From Planctomycetales bacterium (GTDB lineage Bacteria; Planctomycetota; Phycisphaerae; SM23-33): a stretch of DNA of 10,565 nucleotides. The stretch is taken from the NCBI GenBank assembly GCA_030631085.1, contig DAOVLV010000029.1:1-10565 (forward strand). The letters are read 5' to 3'. Within the stretch, counting starts at the first letter, position 1; every line of letters starts with the position of its first letter. Made by a program: the position numbers and the translations under genes. The notes beneath the pieces are model-generated. The model saw nothing but the letters and a program-made list of their open reading frames with translations, was not told the DNA's origin and made no database searches. Of the stretch, positions 1 to 6,911 are shown piece by piece.

Positions 1-49
1 CGGCGGATGGGAGACAGGAGCCACCTCGGAAGTATCAGGGAAACGTCAT

Positions 50-1207
50 ATGGCTGTTATGTATTCACCAATGGAAGTTCTGGAAGGCATCTGGCCTCTG
101 GCGATACTTGCCTATGTCGTCAGCGTACTGCTTACGCCGGTGGTGCGATGGATTGCCTACCGCGCCAAAATAGTCGATCGCCCCGATGATTTGCTCAAGC
201 CTCACAGCCGGCCTATCGCGTACCTGGGCGGATTGGCTGTATGTACCGGTTTTCTGACGGCGCTGATCGTGGGCGTTTTCAATCGTCCCGATCTTCACTT
301 TTTGGCCACGACCATCGGGGTGGCCACCATCGCAATCACGCTGACGGGCCTGTTGGACGACCTGCTGGACTTGAAACCTCTGTATAAGGTGGTCGGTCAG
401 GTAATCACGGCGGGGATACTGTTCGTCGGGTTGTGCTCGGCGGGGATTCACGTTTCGGCTGCAAGGATGTTCCTGTTACCACTGGGATTCGAAGCGCCGG
501 CCTGGTTGGCTGCGCTGTTCTCTGCCGGACTGACAGTGGTCGTAGTGATCGCTGCCTGCAACGCGACGAATCTGCTTGACGGACTGGACGGACTGGCCGG
601 GGGAGTTACGGGCATTATCGCATTGGGGTTTGTAGGTCTGACGGTGTACCTTGCCTGTTACGGACATCACCTTGACCCAGACAGGTTCCGTGTGATCCTC
701 TGTCTGTCAATGGCAGGGGCGGTGCTGGGCTTCCTTCCGTATAACGCTCCTCCGGCGAGCATCTTTCTCGGCGACGCCGGTTCGATGTTGCTGGGGTTCT
801 TCGTCGCGACGATGATAATGCTGTTCGGACTGGAAGGAAACGCGCGATGGTTCCTTGCCGCCTGCGTGATCTTCGGACTTCCGATTATAGACACTGCCCT
901 GGCGGTGGTGCGACGGGTCATTTCCGGTATGAGCATCTTCGCCGGCGACCGAAGCCACCTCTACGACCAACTGGTCGATCGAGGTATGAGCGTCAAGAAA
1001 GTCGTCGTGCTGTTCTATGCCCTGGCGGTGTTCGCAGCGGCGCTGGGTGTCGGACAGGCGATATTTATGCGGGGAAAGCACGCTTTGCTGATGGACCTGG
1101 GTATCCTGACCGTCATCGCAATTATCTTCGTCAGGATGGGTATGTTCCGCCCCAACCAACATAATACACATCACACCACCGACAAAAACGGGTCCGAACA
1201 GGGATAA
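50..1207 (+). CDS. WecA/MraY-type polyprenyl-phosphate sugar-1-phosphate transferase
   Basis: This is an integral membrane enzyme of the family that moves a HexNAc-1-phosphate from a UDP-sugar to undecaprenyl phosphate, the first step of O-antigen or exopolysaccharide repeat-unit assembly. Of 385 residues most are hydrophobic, in about ten or eleven membrane segments. Family motifs appear in order: KPHSRPIAYLGG (50-61), the acidic LLDDLLDL (101-108), NATNLLDGLDGLAGG (171-185) with the conserved Asn and Asp residues, GDAGS (241-245), D281, and the basic loop GDRSHLYDQLVDRG (299-312). The last loop aligns with the HxHH motif of WecA but keeps only one His. The sugar (GlcNAc or another HexNAc) cannot be told from the sequence. 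The ATG at 50 has only a weak AGGG nine bases upstream. The frame is open to the window's left edge, so an earlier start is not excluded; ATGs at 59 and 71 are alternatives. The C-terminal tail is polar and His/Asn-rich. Confidence 0.93.
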   Translation: MAVMYSPMEVLEGIWPLAILAYVVSVLLTPVVRWIAYRAKIVDRPDDLLKPHSRPIAYLGGLAVCTGFLTALIVGVFNRPDLHFLATTIGVATIAITLTGLLDDLLDLKPLYKVVGQVITAGILFVGLCSAGIHVSAARMFLLPLGFEAPAWLAALFSAGLTVVVVIAACNATNLLDGLDGLAGGVTGIIALGFVGLTVYLACYGHHLDPDRFRVILCLSMAGAVLGFLPYNAPPASIFLGDAGSMLLGFFVATMIMLFGLEGNARWFLAACVIFGLPIIDTALAVVRRVISGMSIFAGDRSHLYDQLVDRGMSVKKVVVLFYALAVFAAALGVGQAIFMRGKHALLMDLGILTVIAIIFVRMGMFRPNQHNTHHTTDKNGSEQG

Positions 1208-1214
1208 TCCCTTT
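1200..1214. terminator. Weak hairpin between two convergent genes
   Basis: AGGGA (1200-1204) and TCCCT (1208-1212) form a perfect 5-bp inverted repeat. Its three-base loop is the TAA stop codon of the upstream transferase gene, and TTTCT follows. It lies exactly where the plus-strand and minus-strand genes converge. The stem is short and the T-run poor, so a terminator role is only a guess; no better terminator is visible in this gap. Confidence 0.25.
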
Positions 1215-2306
1215 CTACAATCGCTCGGTGAGTATCTCGACGATCCGCTCGGCGGCGTGCCCGTCCCAAAGGTCGGGAATCCGCGACTCGCGCCAATGCC
1301 CGTCGATAACCTCTCGATAAGCGGAAATTATCTTCTCCGGGTCCGTCCCGACGATTTGATTGGAGCCGATCTCGGCCGTTACAGGACGCTCGGTATTTTC
1401 CCGCAACGTGATACACGGAACCTTCAGGATGGTGGTCTCTTCCTGAATCCCGCCGGAATCCGTCAACACCAGCCTCGCCGAAGAAGTCAGTTTCAGGAAG
1501 TCCAGGTATCCCACCGGGTCAATCAAACGCAGGCCTGTCATTGCTTTAACACGTCCAGCCAGGGATGAACCTGCGATATTCTTCCGTGTTCGCGGATGGA
1601 TTGGAAAGACAATCGGCAAGTCTTGCTGAATCACCTCCAAGGCGTCGAGTATTCGCCCGAGCACAGCCGGGTCATCGACGTTGGCTGGACGATGTAGCGT
1701 CAGAACGGCGTAAGAACCGCTCTTGAGACCTTGTTCGTCAAGAATCTTCGATTCGTCCGCCTTTTCCTTGTTCTTCAGCAGCGTGTCGATCATTACATTT
1801 CCGACGATGAAAACCTTCTCGGCAGGTACGCCTTCGCGTTTGAGATTATCGACGCCGCTGGGCTCTGTACAGAACAGCAGGTCGCTTATCGAGTCGGTAA
1901 GGACGCGGTTTATTTCTTCGGGCATGGTCCGGTCGCCGCTTCGCAGACCGGCTTCGACGTGAATGAGTTTAACGCCGAGTTTGACGGCCACCAGCCCACA
2001 GGCGATGGTGCTGTTGACGTCGCCGACGACAAGGACGGCATCGGGCTTGTGTTCGAGGACGACAGGCTCGAAGGACTTCATAATCTCGGCAGTCTGGACG
2101 GCATGGCTGGCAGAGCCAACGCCCAGGTTGATGTCCGGCTCGGGGATACCCAACTGCCGGAAGAACAGGTCGCTCATCCGCTCATCGTAATGTTGACCTG
2201 TGTGGACCAGTATAGGCTGGATGCCCGATGCGGCTTTGTATGCCGCCATCAGCGGGGCAATCTTCATAAAATTAGGACGAGCACCGACTACGTTGATTAT
2301 CTTCAT
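1215..2306 (-). CDS. wecB: UDP-N-acetylglucosamine 2-epimerase (non-hydrolysing)
   Basis: This cytoplasmic enzyme interconverts UDP-GlcNAc and UDP-ManNAc and so supplies ManNAc or ManNAcA for surface glycans. The 363 residues match the family's usual length from end to end. Visible motifs are the N-terminal VVGARPNFMK (6-15), HTGQHYD (35-41), VVGD with D96, HVEAGLRSGDRTMPEEINR (116-134) with the acidic residues E118 and E131, TLHRPANVD (203-211) with H205, TDSGGIQEE (282-290) that grips the UDP, and LRENTERP (301-308). The catalytic Asp, Glu, Glu and His of the E. coli enzyme all have counterparts, so it should be active. The ATG start is fixed by AGGAAGGA six bases upstream. The gene runs against the transferase gene, with seven bases between their stop codons. 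It diverges from the PEP-CTERM gene across a 148-bp gap. Confidence 0.97.
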   Translation of the reverse strand: MKIINVVGARPNFMKIAPLMAAYKAASGIQPILVHTGQHYDERMSDLFFRQLGIPEPDINLGVGSASHAVQTAEIMKSFEPVVLEHKPDAVLVVGDVNSTIACGLVAVKLGVKLIHVEAGLRSGDRTMPEEINRVLTDSISDLLFCTEPSGVDNLKREGVPAEKVFIVGNVMIDTLLKNKEKADESKILDEQGLKSGSYAVLTLHRPANVDDPAVLGRILDALEVIQQDLPIVFPIHPRTRKNIAGSSLAGRVKAMTGLRLIDPVGYLDFLKLTSSARLVLTDSGGIQEETTILKVPCITLRENTERPVTAEIGSNQIVGTDPEKIISAYREVIDGHWRESRIPDLWDGHAAERIVEILTERL

Positions 2307-2312
2307 GCTTTT

Positions 2313-2320
2313 TCCTTCCT
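2313..2320 (-). promoter_or_regulatory. Strong ribosome binding site of wecB
   Basis: On the minus strand AGGAAGGA lies six bases before the ATG of wecB, which confirms that start. The upstream end of this site overlaps one arm of the palindrome at 2318-2330. Confidence 0.8.
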
Positions 2321-2330
2321 GCCTGGCAGG
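2318..2330. repeat. 13-bp palindrome CCTGCC-T-GGCAGG upstream of wecB
   Basis: Two perfect 6-bp arms flank a single central base. In wecB mRNA it could fold as a 5-bp stem with a three-base loop that covers the first bases of the Shine-Dalgarno sequence; as DNA it could be a small operator. GGCAGG occurs again at 2380-2385 in the same intergenic region. The function is inferred and may be chance. Confidence 0.35.
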
Positions 2331-2377
2331 GCACGACTCTATATCGTCATTATCGGTCCATCTGTAAAGATTTCTCT

Positions 2378-2405
2378 TTGGCAGGCGGGAAAGTTGCGAT
2401 ATGCT
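2378..2405 (+). promoter_or_regulatory. Candidate promoter of the PEP-CTERM gene
   Basis: TTGGCA (2378-2383), a 16-base spacer and TATGCT (2400-2405) match a sigma-70 promoter at 9 of 12 positions and would start transcription about 40 bases before the GTG. The same stretch also reads as a weak sigma-54 element: the GG at 2384-2385 and the GC of TTGC at 2396-2397 are ten bases apart, as that factor requires, but the -24 box is degenerate (AGGCGGG against TGGCACG). The two readings are alternatives. Confidence 0.4.
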
Positions 2406-2440
2406 TACAAGTGCTCCTGCTCATCCGTATCGACTGTCAA

Positions 2441-2446
2441 AGGAGG
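2441..2446 (+). promoter_or_regulatory. Ribosome binding site that fixes a GTG start
   Basis: AGGAGG, preceded by AA, lies eight bases before the GTG at 2455. The upstream ATG at 2401 has no such site and would put 18 polar residues in front of a normal signal peptide, so GTG 2455 is chosen. Confidence 0.85.
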
Positions 2447-2454
2447 CAGAACCA

Positions 2455-3216
2455 GTGTCGGGGTCGGGAATTGTACGAGGGGCATTTATATTCGGCTTGC
2501 TGATCTGGACGGTTTGCTCGCAGCCGGCTTCAGCCGAAACGTATATTCTCTACGCTGACGTGAGTGTGGGCGTAAAATTCGATTCCGACAACACCTCTAC
2601 CCCAAGCCAGCCTTGCACGATAACCAGTCCCCCTACCGATTCTCAGACAGATTACATGCTTGTCCGGTTCGATTTTACAGGCTGGCCGAGTGATACGATC
2701 GTCTCAAGTGCCAAGTTGCGACTTACCATGTCCGGCGGGCAGAACCCAAGCCCTTATATCGTCTATGCTTACGGATTTTGCGCCGACAACACGGATTGGT
2801 ATCTCGCTCCACAAAACGTGACGGGGCTTTGGCAATACTACGATACCGGCAGCGACGGCGATATCCCCTGGAAGAACATCTTAGGCCAGGCTGATACTAT
2901 TGAGAATGCGGATTACTGGCTTGGCGGAAGCGGAAGCACCTGGGATGGGAAGACTTTGGAGATTTCACTCAATGCCGCTAAGGTTCAGAACTGGATCGCC
3001 GGTGTAACGCCTAATAACGGGCTGAGGCTGAAGAGCAACAGAACTTCGGTTCCTTATTTTTACGGTAGCGGCGCGGCGAATGTGTCAGACCGTCCGACTT
3101 TGATTATCGAGGCGACTGTCCCCGAACCGGGAAGTCTTGTACTACTGACCGTTAGCGCAATCGGCCTGCTCACCAAACGCCGTCGTTACCGAAACCGACC
3201 TGCCCCCGCAAGTTAG
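2455..3216 (+). CDS. Secreted DNRLRE-domain protein with PEP-CTERM anchor
   Basis: This is a 253-residue exported protein whose GTG start is set by AGGAGG eight bases upstream. Residues 1-27 are a signal peptide with a hydrophobic core (about 9-21) and an ASA cleavage site before ETY. The body (about 28-221) reads as one beta-sandwich of the DNRLRE/CBM96-like type: an early DYMLVRFDFTG segment, SSAKLRLTMSGG, and a late WIAGVTPNNGLRLKSN...RPTLIIEA segment. Residues 222-244 are a textbook PEP-CTERM signal: VPEPGS, a hydrophobic stretch, then KRRR. PEP-CTERM proteins are processed by an exosortase and linked to exopolysaccharide production; no exosortase gene is in the window. The 12 residues after the Arg cluster are somewhat more than usual. 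It sits between wecB and the 4,6-dehydratase gene, which fits a matrix role. The ligand is unknown. Confidence 0.88.
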   Translation: MSGSGIVRGAFIFGLLIWTVCSQPASAETYILYADVSVGVKFDSDNTSTPSQPCTITSPPTDSQTDYMLVRFDFTGWPSDTIVSSAKLRLTMSGGQNPSPYIVYAYGFCADNTDWYLAPQNVTGLWQYYDTGSDGDIPWKNILGQADTIENADYWLGGSGSTWDGKTLEISLNAAKVQNWIAGVTPNNGLRLKSNRTSVPYFYGSGAANVSDRPTLIIEATVPEPGSLVLLTVSAIGLLTKRRRYRNRPAPAS

Positions 3217-3237
3217 CGGAAATTTGTCCATAATCTT

Positions 3238-5301
3238 TTACGTCTTTACCGAACCCACGGAACGCTCGTCAGGGCGACCGTTCGTCACGGCGACCGAGCC
3301 GGGGAGCTTGGCGTGGCCCGGCAGTCCGTGGACTTTGTCCGAGGGTGGATTTTGCGGGTCGTATTCCGGTACGAGTTGTTTTATTGCCGCGATGATTTTT
3401 CCCCGGTCGGAACAGTTTGTCAGCGTTTGGAGTTCTTCCAGAACCTTCCGGATTAATTCCCAATCGACGATGCGTTGTTTCCAGATTTTGACTTTCGGGT
3501 GGACGGTTGGCGCGATGTCTTCGCCGACGGTGCGGAGTTCCTCGAAAAGTTTCTCGCCAGGCCTGATTCCGGAGAAGGTGATGTCGATGTCCTCGCCGAC
3601 CTTCATTCCGCTGAGCGTTATCATATCGCGGGCAAGATCAACGATTTTTACCGGTTCGCCCATATCCAGCAGGAAAATCTCCCCGCCGGACCCTGCAGCG
3701 GCGGCTTGGAGGACCAGCTGAGAGGCTTCGGGAATGGTCATGAAATACCGCGTCATCTCCGGATGAGTTACGGTAACAGGTCCACCTCGTCGGATCTGGC
3801 GTTCGAAGGTTGGTACGACCGATCCGCTCGAACCCAGGACATTCCCGAACCGCACCGACTTGAACTGTGTGGGGCATCCGGCCCGTCCGTTGAGCGACTG
3901 GGTATAAATCTCCGCCACTCGTTTGGATGCGCCCATTATCGAGGACGGATTGACGGCTTTGTCGGTTGATATCTGGACGAATTCGGCCGCGCCGAATTCA
4001 CAGGCGGCGTCGGCGACATTTTTGGTCCCGAATATGTTATTTTTTATGGCTTCGCACGGATTGGTTTCCATCAGCGGGACATGCTTGTGCGCAGCGGCAT
4101 GGACGACGACTTCGGGTTTTTCGGCGTTGAATACACCCATTACCCGTTGACGGTCGTAGATGTCGCAGATAATCGAGGCGATGTTGATGTCGGGGAAATC
4201 ACTCCGAAGTTCGTTTCCGATGTCGAAGATGACGTTTTCGGTCTGCTCCAGAAGGATTAATTTGGACGGTGCATACAGGCAGATTTGCCGGCACATTTCC
4301 GAACCGATGCTTCCGCCGGCTCCGGTAACGAGGACTCTGCGTCCGTTGATGAAGGCAGCCACTGCCTCGGTGTCCAGTTTGACCGCCTTTCGTCCGAGCA
4401 GGTCGTCGATCTGGACTTTGCGGAACTGGCTGACGATGAATCGCCCGTCAATCAACGCGTCCATTGACGGGAGGGTCTGGAATTTCAGTTTCGTTCCCTG
4501 GCAGACCTTGATAATCCCCCGCAACTCTTTCTGGGAGGCCGAGGGAACGGCGATGAGAATCTCGTCTATGTCCTCTTCTTCTTCGCAGATTTGCTTTATG
4601 TCGGCAACAGTTCCTCGAACAGGCACACCGTGGATGAAAATACCTTTTTTTGCGGGGTCGTCATCGACCAGTCCGACTACGCGGTAACGTTCGGCCTTCA
4701 TTCGATGAATTTCCCGCAGAAGCGATTCGGCGGCATTACCCGCCCCGACGATAAGGACCCGCTGAACGCCGTCTGCTGAAGCCGGTCGCAACTCCTCGCG
4801 ATAGAACCGCACCCCCAGCCTGGCGGTGCAGACCAGAAAGACTGTGGCCATGAAATCCAACACCAGCACACCATTGCTGTACTGTTTGATTATTGCTTCT
4901 TTGCCAAGTTGTGGCGGCAGGTACACCAGGACCAACACGGCGCCATAGGTTACAAACAGGAATATCCACCCAGCCAGGAGGATGCTCACCACGTCGCGGA
5001 TACCGGCATACTGCCACCATCCCCGAAACAATTTGAGCCAGTGGAAGATAACCGACTTGGCGATCAGGAAAAAGGGTATCCACACAAGGAATTGACTTGT
5101 GAACCAGTGCGTTTTTCCGCCGCCATCCGCCCAACCTGTGTCGTATCGGACGAGAAACGCCAGAAAAAGCGCCAAGGCGAACAGGGCGTTATGGACAACG
5201 AGGTTAAATGCCAGGCGATGGCGAATCGCCACACCGGCACACCGGGCGAGGAACCCGCTGTGCGGCTTACCGTGTTCTGATTTTAAAGAATCGTTACTCA
5301 T
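3238..5301 (-). CDS. Membrane-anchored UDP-HexNAc 4,6-dehydratase (WbpM/FlaA1/CapD family)
   Basis: This enzyme of the long WbpM type converts a UDP-HexNAc, usually UDP-GlcNAc, to the 4-keto-6-deoxy sugar that leads to QuiNAc, FucNAc or bacillosamine-type residues. The N-terminal part has four membrane segments (about 30-52, 68-88, 104-126, 142-162). A first Rossmann domain follows, with VLIVGAGNAAE (182-192). The catalytic SDR domain begins with VLVTGAGGSIGSE (323-335), an NAD-binding GxxGxxG. The active site shows STDK (445-448) and Met456-x3-Lys460. Met stands where ordinary short-chain dehydrogenases have Tyr, as is known for long WbpM homologues. SVRFGNVLGSSGSV (482-495) and GIRPGEKLFEEL (578-589) are also conserved. 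At 687 residues it is of full length for the type, with a polar C-terminal tail of about 60 residues. The ATG has no clear Shine-Dalgarno site, so the start is less certain than the rest. The stop lies 21 bases from that of the convergent PEP-CTERM gene. Confidence 0.95.
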   Translation of the reverse strand: MSNDSLKSEHGKPHSGFLARCAGVAIRHRLAFNLVVHNALFALALFLAFLVRYDTGWADGGGKTHWFTSQFLVWIPFFLIAKSVIFHWLKLFRGWWQYAGIRDVVSILLAGWIFLFVTYGAVLVLVYLPPQLGKEAIIKQYSNGVLVLDFMATVFLVCTARLGVRFYREELRPASADGVQRVLIVGAGNAAESLLREIHRMKAERYRVVGLVDDDPAKKGIFIHGVPVRGTVADIKQICEEEEDIDEILIAVPSASQKELRGIIKVCQGTKLKFQTLPSMDALIDGRFIVSQFRKVQIDDLLGRKAVKLDTEAVAAFINGRRVLVTGAGGSIGSEMCRQICLYAPSKLILLEQTENVIFDIGNELRSDFPDINIASIICDIYDRQRVMGVFNAEKPEVVVHAAAHKHVPLMETNPCEAIKNNIFGTKNVADAACEFGAAEFVQISTDKAVNPSSIMGASKRVAEIYTQSLNGRAGCPTQFKSVRFGNVLGSSGSVVPTFERQIRRGGPVTVTHPEMTRYFMTIPEASQLVLQAAAAGSGGEIFLLDMGEPVKIVDLARDMITLSGMKVGEDIDITFSGIRPGEKLFEELRTVGEDIAPTVHPKVKIWKQRIVDWELIRKVLEELQTLTNCSDRGKIIAAIKQLVPEYDPQNPPSDKVHGLPGHAKLPGSVAVTNGRPDERSVGSVKT

Positions 5302-5491
5302 GTCCGGACATTGTAAATATACCTATACCCTTGCCGCTGTTAGGCTTATCGGACTACCGACAAATTGCCTTTAATAGTGTAACGCAGGGCGCATCAGTAT
5401 GTTTCAGGGGTTTTTCTCTTTTTTATACCCGACTTTCGGAAAAACTTCGTCCTGCGATATGGAATAGAACCGCTTCGACTTTTTTGGCAGG
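5302..5491. other. 190-bp non-coding gap between two minus-strand genes
   Basis: I see no gene here. The stretch is AT-rich with homopolymer runs. It holds a minus-strand stem-loop at 5346-5363 with a 7-bp stem (one G-U pair) and the four-base loop TAGT, and a second short one (CCGA, loop AAG, TCGG) near 5430-5440. Neither is followed by a T-run, so they are not clear terminators. I could not place a convincing promoter for the dehydratase gene. Co-transcription from the TPR gene upstream is possible. Confidence 0.4.
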
Positions 5492-6676
5492 TTATTTTTT
5501 ATCCTGCCCTTTTTCCGGGGAGTTTTTGTTTTTCGTACGTTTTTCAGCGTTTTTGACGTCAGGGGCGACAGTTGGTTGACGAATCGCCGGAGGCGGCGAT
5601 GCCGATTGCTTACCCGTTGGTTTGTCCCGACCAACCGGGGCGGGACGGGACGGTTGTGTCGTGGTTCCTCCCAAGGGAGCCTCTACCTTACCGGCGGCGA
5701 CCATACCGGACCAGAAAGTCTCAATTGCTTCGATTGTTCCCTGTTTTCCTTTTCCGGCGCTCCAGGCGCGTCGGAGCACTTTTGCGGCATCGGCTTCATC
5801 GCCGTCGAAATAGCGAACGTATCCTAGAAGCAAAGACAGGTTTGCATCAGCGCCTGACTCTTCGATCTCCCGGCGTAATTTATCTACGTGGGCGACGAAT
5901 GTTGCGGTCCGACCATAGAACAGGCGGATGCGCAGAGACACCATAGGCAGATCAGGAAAATACTTCAAGGTCCGACGCAGGTGATATGCTGCCGAGTGAT
6001 AACGTCCCATGGCGAAATATGCGTGGACCAAACTGAGGTGGCTTTCCGGTAGATACCGCCCCATGGCGATTGCGACGTCGAAGGATTTGGACGATTCGGC
6101 GAATCGCTCTGTCCGAAAGGCCTGGTCGCCCTGTTTCATGTATTTTTGATACCGGCTTGGTTCGGACGGTACAAATGAGGAAATCGGTTTGATCTTTTTT
6201 GGCTTTGTCGTACTCGAAGTTGTGGATTGTCGTCCGATTTTGGATGTAAGTTCGGACCGCGCGCCGGTGGGGGCGGTAACGCCTTTTATGCCCTCTGTCG
6301 TTTTAGGCAATCCCGTATTTCCCGGCGGTCTGGTCAGTTTAATCTTTGTGGTTCCGTAGGACTGCCCCTTTATACTACCGGAGAGTTTAGGAAGAGCGGT
6401 TCCGAGAACGCCTGTCTTGGCGGCGCCACCGTGACGGAGATTGTAATTACTCACAAGGGAACTTTTCAATATACCTGTCGGCATGCCCGTGCCAGGCTTC
6501 CTCAGCCCGCCAATACCGGAAGAATAAGTCGAAAAATCTCCCCCTACAGTACTGATACCGCCGACACCCGGCGTTTTCCATTTGTACCGGCTTCGAGACT
6601 GGGCGCAAAGAAGGACAGGCCATAGCGCAATCGCAACAACTGATACCAAAATCAGCCTCTTCCATGTAGAGACCAT
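5492..6676 (-). CDS. Exported TPR protein with low-complexity arms, function unknown
   Basis: I do not recognise a named family. The 394 residues start at the ATG that has GGGAG six bases upstream; the longer frame, beginning at 6724, would run through a TATAAT box. Residues 1-25 form a signal peptide (WKR, then LILVSVVAIALWPVLL, cleavage near LCA before QS). Residues about 30-170 are Gly/Thr/Ser/Lys-rich and look disordered. Residues about 176-311 hold helical repeats of TPR type: YMKQGDQAFRTERFAESSKSF, LVHAYFAMGRYHSAAYHLRR and, after a linker, LLGYVRYFDGDEADAAKVLRRA. The C-terminal 65 residues are Pro-rich, then strongly basic. A periplasmic or surface scaffold role is likely. It lies upstream of the dehydratase gene on the same strand, 190 bp away, so a link with polysaccharide assembly is possible but not shown. 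Confidence 0.75.
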   Translation of the reverse strand: MVSTWKRLILVSVVAIALWPVLLCAQSRSRYKWKTPGVGGISTVGGDFSTYSSGIGGLRKPGTGMPTGILKSSLVSNYNLRHGGAAKTGVLGTALPKLSGSIKGQSYGTTKIKLTRPPGNTGLPKTTEGIKGVTAPTGARSELTSKIGRQSTTSSTTKPKKIKPISSFVPSEPSRYQKYMKQGDQAFRTERFAESSKSFDVAIAMGRYLPESHLSLVHAYFAMGRYHSAAYHLRRTLKYFPDLPMVSLRIRLFYGRTATFVAHVDKLRREIEESGADANLSLLLGYVRYFDGDEADAAKVLRRAWSAGKGKQGTIEAIETFWSGMVAAGKVEAPLGGTTTQPSRPAPVGRDKPTGKQSASPPPAIRQPTVAPDVKNAEKRTKNKNSPEKGQDKK

Positions 6677-6692
6677 ATCGCTCTCCCGCATT

Positions 6693-6720
6693 ATTATACG
6701 ACAAACGTGCCTCTTGAGGC
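6693..6720 (-). promoter_or_regulatory. Candidate promoter and palindromic operator of the TPR gene
   Basis: On the minus strand a perfect TATAAT (6693-6698) lies just upstream of the GGGAG ribosome binding site (6683-6687), so the leader would be only about 15 bases. Upstream of it is the inverted repeat GCCTC-TT-GAGGC (6709-6720), in the spacer to -35 region. No good -35 box is visible at 17 bases; TTGAGC at 20 bases is the nearest. This would suit an activator- or repressor-controlled promoter. The -10 box is seen; the regulation is inferred. Confidence 0.4.
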
Positions 6721-6742
6721 TCAATCTTTTTCGTGGTATTTT
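6714..6742 (+). promoter_or_regulatory. Possible plus-strand promoter for the GH123-like gene
   Basis: TTGAGG (6714-6719), a 17-base spacer and TATTTT (6737-6742) match sigma-70 boxes at 8 of 12 positions. It would leave a leader of about 160 bases. The -35 box overlaps the palindrome at 6709-6720, so one regulator could act on both divergent genes. An inverted repeat, GGTAT/ATACC with a nine-base loop (6735-6753), overlaps the -10 box. From there to about 6848 I see nothing further. Confidence 0.25.
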
Positions 6743-6848
6743 AATATCATACCGAGAACCGGTGCGAGTTTCGCTACGATATAACCGTTTACGGAATCAG
6801 CAGAACATTTACTTCATCTGCAGGGTTAAAAGATAGTGTGATGGCTGT

Positions 6849-6889
6849 GCGTCACGTAGTGATGCTACGCACTATGTACCACTACGTGG
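6849..6889 (+). promoter_or_regulatory. Cluster of CACTAYGT boxes upstream of the GH123-like gene
   Basis: Three copies of CACTAYGT occur: inverted at 6854-6861 (ACGTAGTG), direct at 6870-6877 (CACTATGT) and direct at 6880-6887 (CACTACGT). The two direct copies are spaced by exactly ten bases, one helical turn. The outer copies form a perfect 9-bp inverted repeat (CACGTAGTG 6853-6861, CACTACGTG 6880-6888). The first copy also lies in a near-palindrome, GCGTCAC-GTA-GTGATGC (6849-6865). A weaker AGATAGTG lies at 6831-6838. The cluster ends 22 bases before the chosen ATG, so it could be an operator or a leader hairpin. Confidence 0.45.
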
Positions 6890-6901
6890 AATGCTGGATG
6901 C

Positions 6902-6905
6902 GAGG
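6902..6905 (+). promoter_or_regulatory. Ribosome binding site that favours the ATG at 6912
   Basis: GAGG lies six bases before ATG 6912. The ATG at 6891 has no such site and would put MLDARCD before a normal signal peptide. Confidence 0.6.
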
Positions 6906-6911
6906 TGTGAT

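Noticed and set aside
1..189. 60-codon plus-strand frame starting at 7
   Set aside because: It overlaps the transferase gene in another frame and has no family likeness. The first 49 bases are too few to say which gene lies to the left.
452..460. Met456 in place of the catalytic Tyr of the dehydratase (residue numbers), seen as a possible inactivating change
   Set aside because: Long membrane-bound WbpM homologues are known to carry Met at this position and remain active, so it is a family trait, not damage.
2401..2454. Upstream ATG start for the PEP-CTERM protein
   Set aside because: It has no ribosome binding site and adds a polar stretch before the signal peptide; GTG 2455 has AGGAGG at eight bases.
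1731..2558. 275-codon plus-strand frame over wecB
   Set aside because: It is the shadow of wecB, whose motifs are complete on the minus strand, and it runs on through the intergenic region and into the start of the PEP-CTERM gene.
5395..5450. Possible terminator or riboswitch in the gap before the dehydratase gene
   Set aside because: The hairpins are 4-5 bp long, T-runs do not follow them on the right strand, and no known riboswitch core is recognisable.
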